In this document: positions 5,964-6,145 of the stretch, piece after piece
Layout: each line of letters begins with the position of its first letter
Numbering within the stretch: position 1 is the first letter of the stretch
NCBI GenBank assembly: GCA_036558265.1
Contig: DATBFY010000098.1
Coordinates: forward strand, 1-6,145
Source of the DNA: RYN-433 sp036558265
Lineage (GTDB): Bacteria; Planctomycetota; Phycisphaerae; Tepidisphaerales; Tepidisphaeraceae
DNA: 6,145 nucleotides
Direction of reading: 5' to 3'
Position numbers and translations under genes: made by a program
The notes under the pieces: model-generated
Database searches by the model: none
Told to the model about the DNA's origin: nothing
What the model saw: only the letters and a program-made list of their open reading frames with translations

Positions 5964-6145
5964 TCACACCTGCCCCCCCGCATTGTTCATCAGGTTCATC
6001 AGATACGTCGCGCCCACGCCCGGTGACCCGTCCGGCTTGACCAGCCAGAACCCGCGCACCTGATCCTCCCGCAATGATTGTCCCTCGTTCCATTTCACGC
6101 CCGTCTTGGGCTCGTTGCAGTACAGCTCCCACTGCACGATCCACG
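5964..6145 (-). CDS. C-terminal 59 residues of an unidentified protein (5' part outside window)
   Basis: The minus strand is open from the right edge to a TGA at 5964-5966 in a frame that reads like true protein: it starts WIVQWELYCNEPK, has a mix of Trp, Tyr, Asn and charged residues unlike the Arg/Ala/Gly-rich shadow frames here, and ends NNAGGQV. The WELYCNE segment resembles the closing strand of some TIM-barrel glycosidases, which would fit the carbohydrate theme, but 59 residues do not allow a family call. A run of seven Cs (5973-5979 on the plus strand) codes for the GG near the end, so a sequencing indel could change the last few residues. The gene converges on the ABC exporter gene, with 86 bases between the two stops. 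Confidence 0.6.
   Translation of the reverse strand, partial: WIVQWELYCNEPKTGVKWNEGQSLREDQVRGFWLVKPDGSPGVGATYLMNLMNNAGGQV

Noticed and set aside
5938..6144. A 68-codon minus-strand frame at the right edge
   Set aside because: It runs Gly/Arg/Ala-rich and overlaps, in another frame, the more protein-like frame ending at 5964, which was preferred.

Overview
The window is a GC-rich bacterial segment with four protein-coding genes and no RNA genes, CRISPR arrays or transposase genes. The genome style (high GC, mostly weak Shine-Dalgarno signals, a calcineurin-like phosphoesterase of a type I associate with Phycisphaerae, and a large glycosidase-glycosyltransferase fusion) suggests a planctomycete, perhaps Phycisphaerae. 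That placement is an inference from general look, not from a marker gene.

Layout. Bases 1-797 (minus strand) hold most of a metallophosphoesterase gene whose 3' end lies outside the window. Bases 798-1174 are a divergent intergenic region. It contains a good sigma70-type promoter for the phosphoesterase gene (TTGGAA-N17-GATAAT), a dyad over that promoter's -35 box, and a second short palindrome. Bases 1175-3901 (plus) encode a 908-residue protein that fuses an N-terminal TIM-barrel glycoside hydrolase to a family-2 glycosyltransferase with a membrane-anchored C-terminal part. After a 68-base gap, 3970-5877 (plus) encode a complete half-size ABC exporter of the MsbA/NdvA type. Its stop codon lies inside a 70-base imperfect palindrome (5873-5942). 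Bases 5964-6145 (minus) are the 3' end of a convergent gene of unknown function.

How the genes may work together. The central pair looks like a synthesis-and-export module: the glycosyltransferase builds a glycan at the inner face of the membrane, the fused glycosidase domain trims, branches or cyclises it, and the ABC exporter moves it out. The closest known logic is the NdvB/NdvA system for cyclic beta-glucans in rhizobia, where a multidomain glucan synthase works with an ABC exporter. Here the hydrolase domain comes first and no membrane segment separates it from the transferase domain, so both should lie in the cytoplasm. The product is unknown. The flanking phosphoesterase is divergently transcribed and has no evident link to the pathway.
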